Counted from the first letter of the stretch, positions 25,970 to 34,459 are shown. The stretch: 42,981 nucleotides of DNA from an uncultured cyanobacterium (GCA_902495705.1 CABUXT010000020.1:1-42981); one strand, 5' to 3'. Translations and numbers: made by a program. The notes: a model not told the origin generated them from the sequence alone.

Positions 25970-26752
25970 ATGAATTTTAATATTAAAAAATCTGCGTTTA
26001 CACTATCAGAAGTTATGTTGACCCTTTCATTGATTGGCTTTTTGGCTACAATGACACTTTCAACTGTTGGTTCTTCCGTTCAACAAAGGGCACGACTTGC
26101 TGAATTTAGGGCAGCGTATTCAAAAATGGCTGCAACCTTGAAAAACATTACGCTTGATACAGGAAAAATTTATAATTGCTATGAATGTCCGACTGATGAT
26201 GAAAAGACATTGAACGGTTTGTCTGTTCCGGCTTGTTCTGCAAAAAATATCTCATCAGGCACTGATGCTGAAAAAACGCTCAACGGTGACAGTTGTAACT
26301 CTCTAATGGGCACATTTGTACGTTCTTTGGGTGCTACTCGTTTTTGTGAAAACAATCCAAAAGGAGAAGGTTGTTTACCTGAGAATTATCCAAGCCCGGG
26401 GGATGTAGATTGTTTCCAAAATTTAACATCAGGACATGCTTATGTACTTGATAACAGTATGATTATTTTTGATGATGCAGGCAGTTCAATGACATTGTTT
26501 GCTGTTGATATCAATGGTCGTAAAGGTCCAAACAAATGGGGACAAGATATTTTCACCTTCTCAACAAAGGTAACTGAATCTGTTCAGAAAAACGGCAAGA
26601 CATTTATAAAAGAAGTTGGAATATTACCGCCGACCTCTTGTCTTCCGGGGAGAGCCGAAGGCTATGACCCAACTGCAAGACAGGCTCATACTCCATCATC
26701 TATGTCTACAGACCAAATGCTAAAAGCCTCTGCTAACTTTAAGCATAGATAA
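25970..26752 (+). CDS. Prepilin-like protein
   Basis: This 260-residue protein is called from the ATG at 25970 (an in-frame TTG lies at 25961). The leader MNFNIKKSA precedes FTLSEVMLTLSLIGFLATM, the prepilin motif. The later block AVDINGRKGPNKWGQDIF matches the D-x-N-G...PN..G.D block of the other prepilin-like proteins. Several cysteines occur in the middle (NCYECP, CSAKN, SCNS, CENNPKGEGC), unlike its relatives, which have a late pair. It lies downstream of xer but has its own promoter. Confidence 0.85.
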   Translation: MNFNIKKSAFTLSEVMLTLSLIGFLATMTLSTVGSSVQQRARLAEFRAAYSKMAATLKNITLDTGKIYNCYECPTDDEKTLNGLSVPACSAKNISSGTDAEKTLNGDSCNSLMGTFVRSLGATRFCENNPKGEGCLPENYPSPGDVDCFQNLTSGHAYVLDNSMIIFDDAGSSMTLFAVDINGRKGPNKWGQDIFTFSTKVTESVQKNGKTFIKEVGILPPTSCLPGRAEGYDPTARQAHTPSSMSTDQMLKASANFKHR

Positions 26753-26756
26753 ATTT

Positions 26757-26873
26757 TAAGAGGGCAGGAAGGCAAGAGGACAGGATGGCAGGCTTTTTAT
26801 TGTCATTCATAAAGTAGGTTGGGCTCACTAGCCCGACTGTAAAATTTTGTCGGCATGGCAATGCCGACCTACT
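26757..26873. repeat. R3 tract and R2 hairpin
   Basis: The R3 tract GGGCAGGAAGGCAAGAGGAC... lies at 26760-26796. The R2 hairpin GTCGGCATGGCAATGCCGAC lies at 26850-26869. Nothing else is visible in the gap. Confidence 0.7.
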
Positions 26874-26961
26874 TAACCTACAGACTTTTTCATAATCTAT
26901 TAAAGTTTTTTCAATCTTTGCCGACATGTAAAACACATGGTATAAGCATGAGGTTTTTTAT

Positions 26962-27327
26962 ATGTTTAATTCAATAAACAATCCTTTTGGACAGAGAATT
27001 GAGTCAGCTATCTCAACAGGTCAAGAAAAGCATCAACATCAACAAGAACGTCAAGATGAAGAGAAAAAATATTTAGAAGATGATGACAATGACGAAGTAA
27101 ATATTGGAGAACTTCCAGTTTTGACAGAGGATGAAGTTCGCTCAATGACATATAATTATATCGCCAAGTTGAAATCTGAAAATGAAGGGAATGAAAAAGT
27201 TATCCAAAAGCTTGATAAATTCCTTGCAAAATTTGATGTGTTGAAATTTATGAAAAAACATCCGAATATGACTAGTGCAGATTTCCACATGCTTATGTTC
27301 AACGAGACCTGTGGTTTGGTGATGTAA
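26962..27327 (+). CDS. Small acidic uncharacterised protein
   Basis: This 121-residue protein has an N-terminal part rich in Gln, His and Glu and an Asp/Glu stretch (KKYLEDDDNDE), followed by a helical part (VLTEDEVRSMTYNYIAKLKSE...). No signal or membrane segment is present. GAGG about 9 bases before the ATG may be its ribosome site. It starts MFNSINNPFGQRI, similar to the F-G motif seen near the start of other lineage-specific proteins here. The function is unknown. Confidence 0.65.
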   Translation: MFNSINNPFGQRIESAISTGQEKHQHQQERQDEEKKYLEDDDNDEVNIGELPVLTEDEVRSMTYNYIAKLKSENEGNEKVIQKLDKFLAKFDVLKFMKKHPNMTSADFHMLMFNETCGLVM

Positions 27328-27370
27328 GGATTTTGCTGTCGTTCAAAAACGCCTACATTGTATTATAAAA

Positions 27371-27645
27371 TTACGTCATTACGAGGAACGTTGACTTGCA
27401 AATGGGGTAATGGTTTTGACAGAGTGACGTGGTAATCCACAACAAGATTTGCTGTCACCCTGAACTTGATTCAGGGTCTATTCATTTGATTAAAAGTAAT
27501 GCAAAAAGGTCAATTTTTAAAATCAGCATTGATAGATTCTGAATAGCAAGAAAATTTTGTGTTCATACTTCACACAAATTTTCTAAGCTTTCAGAATGAC
27601 AATATAAAAGCCTGCCATCCTGTCCTCCAGCCCTCTTGCCTTCTA
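27371..27645. repeat. R4 (truncated), full R1 unit and R3 tract in tandem
   Basis: The R4 left part at 27371-27453 is cut off where a full R1 unit begins (27454-27600: hairpin A, spacer ATTTGATTAAAAGTAATG..., hairpin B). An R3 tract follows at 27606-27645. This 319-base gap has no gene. Confidence 0.8.
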
Positions 27646-27646
27646 A

Positions 27647-28495
27647 TTACAAACTTTCGTAATAATCCTTCAAAATCTTTGTATCAGTCTCGATGTTTGG
27701 GCTTTCGCAAACAAGAGCACCCTTTACACCAAACTCTTTCAGCGCCTTCAACAAATCTTTGTAATTCATATCAGAGTCTTCTAGTATCAAGTGGCATTTT
27801 TCGCCTTTCTTGGTATATTCAATTCCAGCAAGGTGTGCGTGGAAGTTTTCCAGTGCAAATGTGCCAAGTTCTGTGCCGATTCGGTCAAGAACCTTGCAAA
27901 ATTCATCATAGGTGTTGTATTCACCTGCTGTTCTTGCGTGGATATGTGAAAAATCAATACAAGGGAGTACTTGCTCAAACTCTTTTGACAAGCGGATAAT
28001 TTCCTCATACTCACCCCATTGAGAGGCTTTGCCTGTTGTTTCAGGGCGAATCCACATTTTGATATTATTTTTTTCAAGTGAGTCTACAATTTTTTGAGTT
28101 TGAGTTTTTACCTGTTGATAAACTGTTTCCTTATCGCCACCCAAGTAAAATGCCGCGTGATAAGTAATACTGTATCCGCCAAATTCAGAGGCAGCCGTTG
28201 CTGTGTCTATAATTCGCTGAACACTGGCATCAACTTTTTCCTCTTCTTTAGAATTAAGATTGATATAAAACGGTCCATGAGCTGTCAAAACAAGGTTTTT
28301 CTCTTTCGCAGCGGTTTTTAAAAATGCACGAGTCTCATCAGACATCCTAACTCCATGGACAAACTCAACTTCCATACCGTCAAGATTCATTTCATTTAAG
28401 ATTTCAAGTGCTTTCGGATAGCCGCCTTTCCCTGTTACAAGTGGCATACCGGCAGTTAGAAAATTCAATTTGTCTATATTATAAAAGTTTTGCAT
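27647..28495 (-). CDS. Endonuclease IV-like TIM-barrel protein
   Basis: This 282-residue protein of the AP endonuclease 2/xylose isomerase-like barrel has the EndoIV-type metal ligands in order: H73 (TAHGPFYINL), H113 (TYHAAFYLGG), E152 (IRPETTGK), D181 and H184 (CIDFSHIHAR), H221 (FHAHLAG) and E264 (VCESP). It probably nicks DNA at abasic sites with bound zinc. The classical D229-x-H231 pair is not clear, so a sugar-phosphate role cannot be excluded. AGGAGGA precedes the start, which overlaps crcB by 22 bases. Confidence 0.85.
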   Translation of the reverse strand: MQNFYNIDKLNFLTAGMPLVTGKGGYPKALEILNEMNLDGMEVEFVHGVRMSDETRAFLKTAAKEKNLVLTAHGPFYINLNSKEEEKVDASVQRIIDTATAASEFGGYSITYHAAFYLGGDKETVYQQVKTQTQKIVDSLEKNNIKMWIRPETTGKASQWGEYEEIIRLSKEFEQVLPCIDFSHIHARTAGEYNTYDEFCKVLDRIGTELGTFALENFHAHLAGIEYTKKGEKCHLILEDSDMNYKDLLKALKEFGVKGALVCESPNIETDTKILKDYYESL

Positions 28496-28854
28496 AAATA
28501 TCCTCCTAAAAATACTGCCGCAACCCCTAAAACAAGGCTTGCTATTATATAAACCAAGGCTTGAACATAATGAGAATTTTGTATCATTTCAAAAATTTCA
28601 AGCGAAAATGTGCTAAATGTGGTCAATCCGCCACAAAATCCGACAGTCAAGGCTAATTTCAGATTTGTTGGGATTTGAGTTTTTTCAATAAAAAAGATGT
28701 ACAAAAAGCCTAAGATTAAACATCCGATAAGGTTTACGCAAAAAGTTGCAACAGGCAGATTTGTTTTTAATATGTGCAAATATAATATTCCGACTAAATA
28801 CCTTGCAACAGCACCGATTCCGCCACCGATAAATATTGAAAAAACATTTAGCAT
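28474..28854 (-). CDS. crcB: Fluoride channel CrcB/Fluc
   Basis: This 126-residue protein has four membrane helices, the N-terminal GGGIGAVARYLVG and the pore motif GFCGGLTTFSTFSLE. It works as a dual-topology dimer that exports fluoride. Its ATG abuts the stop of the C_GCAxxG gene, and its 3' end overlaps the endonuclease IV-like gene, so it is internal to the operon. No fluoride riboswitch is evident upstream of it. Confidence 0.95.
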   Translation of the reverse strand: MLNVFSIFIGGGIGAVARYLVGILYLHILKTNLPVATFCVNLIGCLILGFLYIFFIEKTQIPTNLKLALTVGFCGGLTTFSTFSLEIFEMIQNSHYVQALVYIIASLVLGVAAVFLGGYLCKTFII

Positions 28855-29253
28855 CTACACTTTTACCTTAATCAAATCTTCTAAAATATCGCAGGCTTCT
28901 GAAACGAATTTTGAACAATGTTCTTTTCTTGCACTGCCTTCTAAGCCTGAACTCAAAACCTTACAACAAGTTACTCTGTTTAGTTTTACAAAGCGTTCAA
29001 CCAATTGTGCTGCTTTTTCACGTGCAAAAACATTGTTATTAAATCTGTTATTTCTGCCAAAGTTATACCCTAAAACCATTTGCGCTGCACTAACCGCTCC
29101 ACAAATACAACCTGATGACATTCCGCCTGAAAAAGTTGTCGCACAAGGTAACAAGTCAGGGGAGCACAAACCTTCATCCGCGCAAGCTTGGATGATGCTT
29201 TCTGAGCATGAATATCCGTTTTTAAAATATTTTAAAGCTATATCTTTTAGCAT
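28855..29253 (-). CDS. C_GCAxxG_C_C family protein
   Basis: This 132-residue protein has the family pattern CSESIIQAC...C...C followed by SGGMSSGCICGAVSAAQMVLG, plus two later cysteines (VTCCKVL, KEHCSKF, EACDIL). These proteins are thought to bind a metal or cluster or to work in redox chemistry; the exact role is unknown. AAAGGA lies 6 bases before the ATG. It is part of the crcB operon. Confidence 0.9.
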   Translation of the reverse strand: MLKDIALKYFKNGYSCSESIIQACADEGLCSPDLLPCATTFSGGMSSGCICGAVSAAQMVLGYNFGRNNRFNNNVFAREKAAQLVERFVKLNRVTCCKVLSSGLEGSARKEHCSKFVSEACDILEDLIKVKV

Positions 29254-29277
29254 TGAAAATCCTTTCGTTTTATTATT

Positions 29278-29697
29278 TTAATTCTTCACATAAAAATTAG
29301 CGGTTGTCAAAATTTTTGTTGGGTTATCCCTTGAATAAACCTTCATAAGGTAAGCCCCTTTTGTGTTAAAGACAACATAATCCGTGAAGTAATGAGTCTG
29401 TTCATCTCTCAATTTTACGCGCTTACCCCAAACCAATTCATAGCCGAGTCGTTCGTCAGAATCTCCGCCGACTTTCAGAATTTGGATAAGCAAAGATTTT
29501 GTCTCAACAGGTTTTGGCAGGGTTACAAGGTAGTAAATTCTTTCCCCTGTTGCAAAGACATTGGTGTTGCTTGGTGAATTAATTGTGTCTGCGGTGAACG
29601 GATGTTTGTTAAACAAAACAAGCGATTGCTCATTATCGCAAGCACAAGTAAATACAACCAAAAATATTGTAATTATAAACAAAAATACTTTTTTCAT
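29278..29697 (-). CDS. Putative lipoprotein / exported small protein
   Basis: This 139-residue protein has a hydrophobic leader (MKKVFLFIITIFLVVFTCAC) with two cysteines. CDNEQ after the second would fit a lipoprotein, though the lipobox is imperfect. The mature part is beta-rich (IYYLVTLPKPVETKSLLIQI) and ends in KVYSRDNPTKILTTANFYV. It starts 4 bases after the TPR gene with no clear ribosome site, suggesting coupling. Confidence 0.7.
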   Translation of the reverse strand: MKKVFLFIITIFLVVFTCACDNEQSLVLFNKHPFTADTINSPSNTNVFATGERIYYLVTLPKPVETKSLLIQILKVGGDSDERLGYELVWGKRVKLRDEQTHYFTDYVVFNTKGAYLMKVYSRDNPTKILTTANFYVKN

Positions 29698-29701
29698 ATT
29701 G

Positions 29702-31795
29702 TTATTGAAGTTGTTTGATTTGAGCTTGAACCGTATTAATCATCTCATTGTCGTTATTATGTTTGATGAACAATTTGTAATTCTTGATGGCATCTGATTT
29801 TTTGCCTTGAGATTCCAAAGCTCTGCCCAGTGCGTAATACGCATACCCAAAATTGTAATCTGAATCAAGCGAAATTACTTTTTCAAAACTCTTCTGAGCC
29901 TCAATGATATTGTTTTCATTTGCATAAGCCAAACCCAAATTAAACCATCCGTCGGTATAATCAGGATTTACAATGATAGATTTTTGATAGAAATTAACAG
30001 CTTTAGTGTTATCTTCTTTCAATTTATAAATATTTCCGATTTTTAACAAAGTGATTGCATCATTTGGAACAATTTGCAACGCGTCTTGATAATTCTTTAT
30101 CGCAGCATCATAGTTGTTGCTTTTGAAATTTTTATCACCTTCAGTAATCAAATCTTCGTTTTGTTTCATTATTATTGCAGAAGATTTTGCAACAGGAGTT
30201 TCTTGTTTTTTTGATGTTGCGGTGGTTGCAGAACTGTCAGCACCGTCAATTGTGATATTTACGGCAGAAATTTCACCTGTATTTGGCGCAACTTTTTCTA
30301 CAGTTGTTTTTGGACTGTACAGTGATGAAATAAAATCGCTGTATTCTGCTGAATATTGTGTTTTATCAGGGTCAAGCGCAATTGCTTTTTCATAATTTTC
30401 AGAGGCTTTTGTATTGTCACCCTGTGCACGGTAGATTTTTGCAAGTCCGTAATATGCATACCCATCAGCATATCCGTCTTTTAAAGCTGTTTTGATATCA
30501 TCCATTGCCTCGGTGTAGTCTTCAAGTTCAATAAGTTGATGTGCTCTTGAAACAAGTGCATCATTCAAGTTGTCTTTGACTGTTTTGTCACTTTTTACGG
30601 TTTGAAGTTCTTTATACAAACCGATTGCATCTTGGTATTTGTGAAGTGCGTGAAGAGCCAACGCCTTGTTGAATTTTTCGTTATAATCATCAGGTTGAAC
30701 TTTCAAAACTTCATCATAATATTTGATTGCATTTGCGTAATCTTTTCTGTTGTGATAACAAAACGCGATATCTTTTTTGATACCGATATCGTTACCGTCT
30801 TTAGATTCTGCAATAAGATAATTTTCAAGTGCTTTATCCATATTGTTCAATTCTTTGTAAACCGCTGCAATACGTTTGTAACCGTTTACATCGTTTGGAT
30901 AAGCTTTGATGTACATATTGTATTGTGCAATTGCCTCTGTATTTTTATTCATGTCAGAAAGCAAGTTTGCATAATCAAGTCTGACAGTATTTAGGTTAGG
31001 AACTTTTGCCAAAACAAGTTGATATTGCTCATAAGACAAGTCGTTTTTGCCCAAATCTTGATATGCTTGAGCCAACCCCAAGTGAGCAGCGTTGTTGTCA
31101 GAATCAAGCGCGATAGCTTTTTCTAACATCTCGGCAGCTTTTTCTGATTCGTTTGTGTTTAACAAAGCAATACCGTATTCTGAGAAGTTTTTAAATGATT
31201 CAGGATTTTTGTCATAAATGATTTGATATTGTTTTGATGCATTTTCATAATCTTTTATTGCAAGATAAGCTGATGCCAAGTTTTCTCTTGACTCGGTGTG
31301 TTGAGAATATGTTTCTAAAAAGGCATTATAATTTTTGATTGCGTTAGTATAATCTTTCAATTGGTACTGCGCATTTGCAATATTATAATAGTTGTATTTG
31401 TATTCAGGGAAAATATCCAAAGCCTTTTCATAAGCTTGAAGAGCATCTTTGTATTTCGCTTGAGTTTCGTAGATACTGCCGATACTGATATAAACAAACG
31501 CATCATCAGGTTTTAGTTCAATAACCTTTTTGTATGTCGCAAGTGCCTTGTCGGTATCGTCGATTTCTGAGTAAAGTCCTGCAAGTTTGGTATAAATCAT
31601 TGAATCTCCGCCTGAAACTTGAATGGCTTGTTCAAGTTTAGAAATTGCGGCTTTCAAATCTTGTTGATGTTCTGCACTGCAAGCCTCTTGATACAAAGCA
31701 CTTGCCTCAGGAGACATTTGTGCAATTGCAGGTGAAATACCTAGAAATAGTGTTGAAACCAAAATACTTGTTAATAACGATTTTTTAATTTTCAT
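29702..31795 (-). CDS. Exported TPR-repeat protein (697 aa)
   Basis: A signal peptide (1-25, ending PAIA) is followed by about 16 TPR units in two blocks. They are separated by a Ser/Thr/Ala-rich linker (about 520-560, NITIDGADSSATTATSKKQE). GAGGAG precedes the ATG. This long periplasmic or envelope scaffold is the second gene of the six-gene run and, with the following lipoprotein, could form a small envelope complex. Confidence 0.9.
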   Translation of the reverse strand: MKIKKSLLTSILVSTLFLGISPAIAQMSPEASALYQEACSAEHQQDLKAAISKLEQAIQVSGGDSMIYTKLAGLYSEIDDTDKALATYKKVIELKPDDAFVYISIGSIYETQAKYKDALQAYEKALDIFPEYKYNYYNIANAQYQLKDYTNAIKNYNAFLETYSQHTESRENLASAYLAIKDYENASKQYQIIYDKNPESFKNFSEYGIALLNTNESEKAAEMLEKAIALDSDNNAAHLGLAQAYQDLGKNDLSYEQYQLVLAKVPNLNTVRLDYANLLSDMNKNTEAIAQYNMYIKAYPNDVNGYKRIAAVYKELNNMDKALENYLIAESKDGNDIGIKKDIAFCYHNRKDYANAIKYYDEVLKVQPDDYNEKFNKALALHALHKYQDAIGLYKELQTVKSDKTVKDNLNDALVSRAHQLIELEDYTEAMDDIKTALKDGYADGYAYYGLAKIYRAQGDNTKASENYEKAIALDPDKTQYSAEYSDFISSLYSPKTTVEKVAPNTGEISAVNITIDGADSSATTATSKKQETPVAKSSAIIMKQNEDLITEGDKNFKSNNYDAAIKNYQDALQIVPNDAITLLKIGNIYKLKEDNTKAVNFYQKSIIVNPDYTDGWFNLGLAYANENNIIEAQKSFEKVISLDSDYNFGYAYYALGRALESQGKKSDAIKNYKLFIKHNNDNEMINTVQAQIKQLQ

Positions 31796-31840
31796 AACTC
31801 CTCAAAAATTCCTTATTTTATTTGGATATTACCACAAAAA

Positions 31841-32752
31841 TTACACCTGTGTAAAGCTGTCAGAGTATATTTTTTTGTTGAGTAAAATCTCTGCAGTTTT
31901 AATGATATTTTGCTCCCTAATATCAGTTTTGTCAAACTCAATTTCGCTGATATCTTCAAAATTTTGAACCATATTGGCAAGGTTGGAATATAGCTTGTCA
32001 ACAGAGGTTTCAGGATTTTGTGATTCTAGCATTTTTAATATTCTTACCAGTTCTAAATCCTTAGCATCAAGAATTATTGCATCTAATCCTGCTCCAAATG
32101 CTAATGTTGCATAAACTCGGTTTATCACAGGGCGCAAGTCTTTTGGACAACCGTTTGAAATATTTGACAAGCCGATAACCGTGTTGACTTTAGGTTCAAA
32201 ACTTTCTTTGACCATTTGAATTGTGTTCAAGGATTCCAATGCTTGAGATTGGTCGGCACAAATCGGTAAAATTAAAGGGTCAAAATAAATTTTGTCGCTT
32301 TCAATCCCTTTTTCCATGCATTTTTCGTAGATTTCAAAGACTATTTCCAATCTTCCGTCAGCCGTTTTTGGTATTCCTGTTTCTTTTGACAGTGCAAGCG
32401 CAATTAAATTACTGCCGTATTCTGCAGCTAAATCTGTTAAAACTTCTAATTTTTCACTATCTTTTGAGGTGCTGTTGATAAAACTTTCTGAAGGATTTTT
32501 GACAAGTTTCATACCATCGACAAGCGCTTGAACATTTGTCGAATCAAGTGAAAGGTTTCTGTCTTGCGCAAGCGGAATAAGCCAATCAAAAATCTTGTCA
32601 AGCTTTCCGCGAGCCGGACCAATGTTCAAATCAATACAGTCAACATTATCCTGTATTTTTATCAAATTTTTAACAAAATTTTCATCTCGATTTTCTAATG
32701 CTTCACGCACCGATTTTGAGATTATATGTATATTTTCTCCGATAAGTTTCAT
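31841..32752 (-). CDS. Pterin-binding methyltransferase, AcsE/MeTr-like
   Basis: This 303-residue TIM-barrel protein of the pterin-binding (DHPS-like) group has IGENIHIIS at the N-terminus, DCIDLNIGPAR, LSLDSTN, INSTS and TVIGLSNISNG. This is the pattern of methyltetrahydrofolate:corrinoid/iron-sulfur protein methyltransferase and of the folate domain of MetH. It would move a methyl group from methyl-THF to a cobalamin carrier. No corrinoid protein, acetyl-CoA synthase or metH is next to it, so its acceptor is unknown. The start probably lies at the 5' end of the mRNA. Confidence 0.82.
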   Translation of the reverse strand: MKLIGENIHIISKSVREALENRDENFVKNLIKIQDNVDCIDLNIGPARGKLDKIFDWLIPLAQDRNLSLDSTNVQALVDGMKLVKNPSESFINSTSKDSEKLEVLTDLAAEYGSNLIALALSKETGIPKTADGRLEIVFEIYEKCMEKGIESDKIYFDPLILPICADQSQALESLNTIQMVKESFEPKVNTVIGLSNISNGCPKDLRPVINRVYATLAFGAGLDAIILDAKDLELVRILKMLESQNPETSVDKLYSNLANMVQNFEDISEIEFDKTDIREQNIIKTAEILLNKKIYSDSFTQV

Positions 32753-32758
32753 ATAAAA

Positions 32759-32790
32759 ATACTACCACAAAAATCTCAAAATTTTGTCAA
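32759..32790 (-). promoter_or_regulatory. Possible promoter of the methyltransferase operon
   Basis: An extended -10 TGGTAGTAT (minus strand) ends 6 bases before the ATG. A perfect TTGACA at 32785-32790 is 20 bases upstream, longer than ideal. Confidence 0.4.
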
Positions 32791-32909
32791 AAAATGTCTC
32801 ATTTTTGAGTCTATTTATACCAAGTTTAAATAAACAAAACACCTTAATAAAATTTTACAATTAAAATGCGCATATATTGGCAAAAAATTTTTTTATCATG
32901 ACTTAAAGC

Positions 32910-32938
32910 TAGAAAAACCATCAATTTCATGTTATAAT
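32910..32938 (+). promoter_or_regulatory. Promoter of the 52-aa gene
   Basis: TAGAAA (32910-32915), 17 bases, and perfect TATAAT (32933-32938) lie about 46 bases before the start codon. Confidence 0.65.
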
Positions 32939-32984
32939 ATAGCAGGTTCTTGAATGATTTTTTAATGTGTAAAGGAGTAGGTCT

Positions 32985-33143
32985 ATGGCAACAGTAATTT
33001 CTGAAAATGAAACAAAAAAAGTTAAGTCAAAATTTACCGATGAGTTTGAAACTTATTTAAAATCTCAATGCACAAAAACAACTTTCAATGGCAGTGAGTT
33101 AGAATCTTTCTCTTGGTATAAAAAAGTCCTAGGACTTGTTTAA
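32985..33143 (+). CDS. Small 52-aa uncharacterised protein
   Basis: The frame begins MATVISENETKKVKSKF and ends in WYKKVLGLV. A strong ribosome site (AAAGGAG) stands 7 bases before the ATG, a consensus -10 lies upstream and a hairpin terminator follows 28 bases after the stop. These together support a real small gene. It is charged, without a membrane helix, and has one cysteine. No family is recognised. Confidence 0.75.
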   Translation: MATVISENETKKVKSKFTDEFETYLKSQCTKTTFNGSELESFSWYKKVLGLV

Positions 33144-33170
33144 GAGACTTAATATCTAAAAATGCAAATA

Positions 33171-33191
33171 AACTGGTCTGTAAGACCAGTT
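33171..33191 (+). terminator. Terminator of the 52-aa gene
   Basis: The 8-bp stem AACTGGTC/GACCAGTT has a 5-base loop followed by ATTTTG. Confidence 0.7.
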
Positions 33192-33261
33192 ATTTTGCTG
33201 TGAAAAAGTGTAAGATATCAAGTATTTTTGTATGTCCGCCCCTTGTGGGATGACACTAAAT

Positions 33262-33302
33262 TCCCTCCCACCTACGTGGGGGAGGGTTAGGGTGAGGGGG
33301 TC
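33262..33302. repeat. R5 GC-rich hairpin repeat
   Basis: The segment CCCTCCCACCTACGTGGGGG is part of an inverted repeat; the unit continues GGGTTAGGGTGAGGGGGTC. Related units lie at 38423-38461 and, interrupted, at 21856-21951. They share a trailing TCAAAGACTT with 21657-21667. Confidence 0.7.
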
Positions 33303-33352
33303 AAAGACTTGCAATGAATGACGTGCTAGCACACCCAAAATCCCAAATTAAA

Positions 33353-33376
33353 AGGCTGATTTGATTAAACCAGCCT
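33353..33376 (-). terminator. Terminator of the 33412 gene
   Basis: The stem AGGCTG/CAGCCT extends inward with three A-T pairs and one G-T pair, has a 4-base loop and is followed on the minus strand by TTTTAATTT. Confidence 0.7.
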
Positions 33377-33411
33377 AAAAATAAATGTGTGAGTAAGTAT
33401 ATTTATAAGTC

Positions 33412-33822
33412 TTATGCAAATAATTCTGCGAATGGACCGTTAGGGTCTTTGATGTTTGCAGCAACAGCACTATCAGCTGCAGCTTTCATTCCTGGGGCAA
33501 CCACATTTTTTATGCCGTTTGTAACACTTGCAACTTGTGCTGCAGATACTTTGTAGTCATATCCCAAACTTGCCAAAATTGCGTTTGTGCTGTCAGCAAG
33601 TTCTTTATCTTCAGCTGTAAACTTGCCAAGTTGTACACCGTATAAGTATTGTGTGTTTTGAGTTAATAAATCTGTTTCATTTTCCAAACCTTTGAATTGA
33701 GCGTTTGATTTCTCAGTAGATTTTGTTTCTTCTGCTTTCTTAGTCTCTTTTGCAAGAGCTTTACCGATAGCTAAGTTATAGTTGTTATAACTGTTATTGA
33801 AATCATTAAACTTGATAGCCAT
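33412..33822 (-). CDS. Small uncharacterised protein with QFKG motif
   Basis: This 136-residue protein starts with an Asn/Tyr-rich stretch (FNDFNNSYNNYNLAIG), then a Lys/Glu-rich linker and NAQFKGLENETDLL. The rest is helical and Ala-rich (AAQVASVTNGIKNVV). There is no signal peptide. AAGGAG lies 7 bases before the ATG. Its leader shares TATGTGAGTAAAA with the neighbouring 34016 gene. It has its own terminator. The family is unknown and probably lineage-specific. Confidence 0.72.
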   Translation of the reverse strand: MAIKFNDFNNSYNNYNLAIGKALAKETKKAEETKSTEKSNAQFKGLENETDLLTQNTQYLYGVQLGKFTAEDKELADSTNAILASLGYDYKVSAAQVASVTNGIKNVVAPGMKAAADSAVAANIKDPNGPFAELFA

Positions 33823-33957
33823 TTCGGTTCTCCTTATGTTTTACTCACATAATTAGTTACGGCATGTATTTTAAGAATCTTTAGTAATTTGGCTAAATTT
33901 TTACCTTTTTCGTTACATAAGTTTACAATTTTGCCAGTCTTAACCAATCAAAAACAA

Positions 33958-33982
33958 AAGGTCAGTCGGAGAGACTGACCTT
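33958..33982 (-). terminator. Terminator of the 34016 gene
   Basis: The perfect 10-bp stem AAGGTCAGTC/GACTGACCTT has a 5-base loop and is followed on the minus strand by TTTGTTTTTG. Confidence 0.9.
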
Positions 33983-34015
33983 GAAAATCTTGTATGTGAG
34001 CTTGAAAATTCTTGA

Positions 34016-34459
34016 CTATGCCAAAAATTCAGACAATCCTGCTGATTTTTGCATATTTGCCATTATTTGTTCAGGATTAGTGTGTTCTGAAATAAATCCT
34101 TCAAGATTTCCGCTATTTAATTTAAGGTTTAAATCAGCTAAATCATAACTTGCATTTTGAGGATTTGATAATCTTAAATAATTTGGGAATTTTGTTTCAT
34201 GAAATCCTTCAAATTCTTGTTGAGCAACATTTTCAATTGTTTTTTCTGTTGTTGCTTGTGTTTTAGAAAGATTTACACCCATACTTGCATAAGGGTTTAG
34301 TTTATCTAAATCTGTTCTTTGAGTTGAGTCAACACTTTTAAAACTAATCAAACCTGCTGACTCTGTTTGAGCTTGTTTTTGAACCGCTTTACCGTTTTGT
34401 GTTTGGTTTAGGTGTCCAATCCCAGTGAAAAAACTGTTACCAATTCCGCGTAGTGTCAT
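34016..34459 (-). CDS. Small uncharacterised protein with ISFKS motif
   Basis: The start is set at the ATG at 34459 because AAAGGAG stands 9 bases before it; an upstream in-frame ATG at 34513 lacks such a site. The 147-residue product begins MTLRGIGNSFFTGIGHLNQT, has a Gln/Lys/Thr-rich middle with GLISFKSVDS and ends in NMQKSAGLSEFLA. No signal or membrane helix is seen. The shared leader sequence and similar layout to the 33412 gene suggest common control. Confidence 0.7.
   Translation of the reverse strand: MTLRGIGNSFFTGIGHLNQTQNGKAVQKQAQTESAGLISFKSVDSTQRTDLDKLNPYASMGVNLSKTQATTEKTIENVAQQEFEGFHETKFPNYLRLSNPQNASYDLADLNLKLNSGNLEGFISEHTNPEQIMANMQKSAGLSEFLA

Noticed and set aside
27559..27999. 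146-codon plus-strand frame
   Set aside because: It is antisense to the endonuclease IV-like gene and begins in repeats; composition is not protein-like.
28855..32984. Fluoride riboswitch controlling crcB
   Set aside because: crcB is preceded directly by a coding gene, and I saw no riboswitch-like fold in the gap before the operon.
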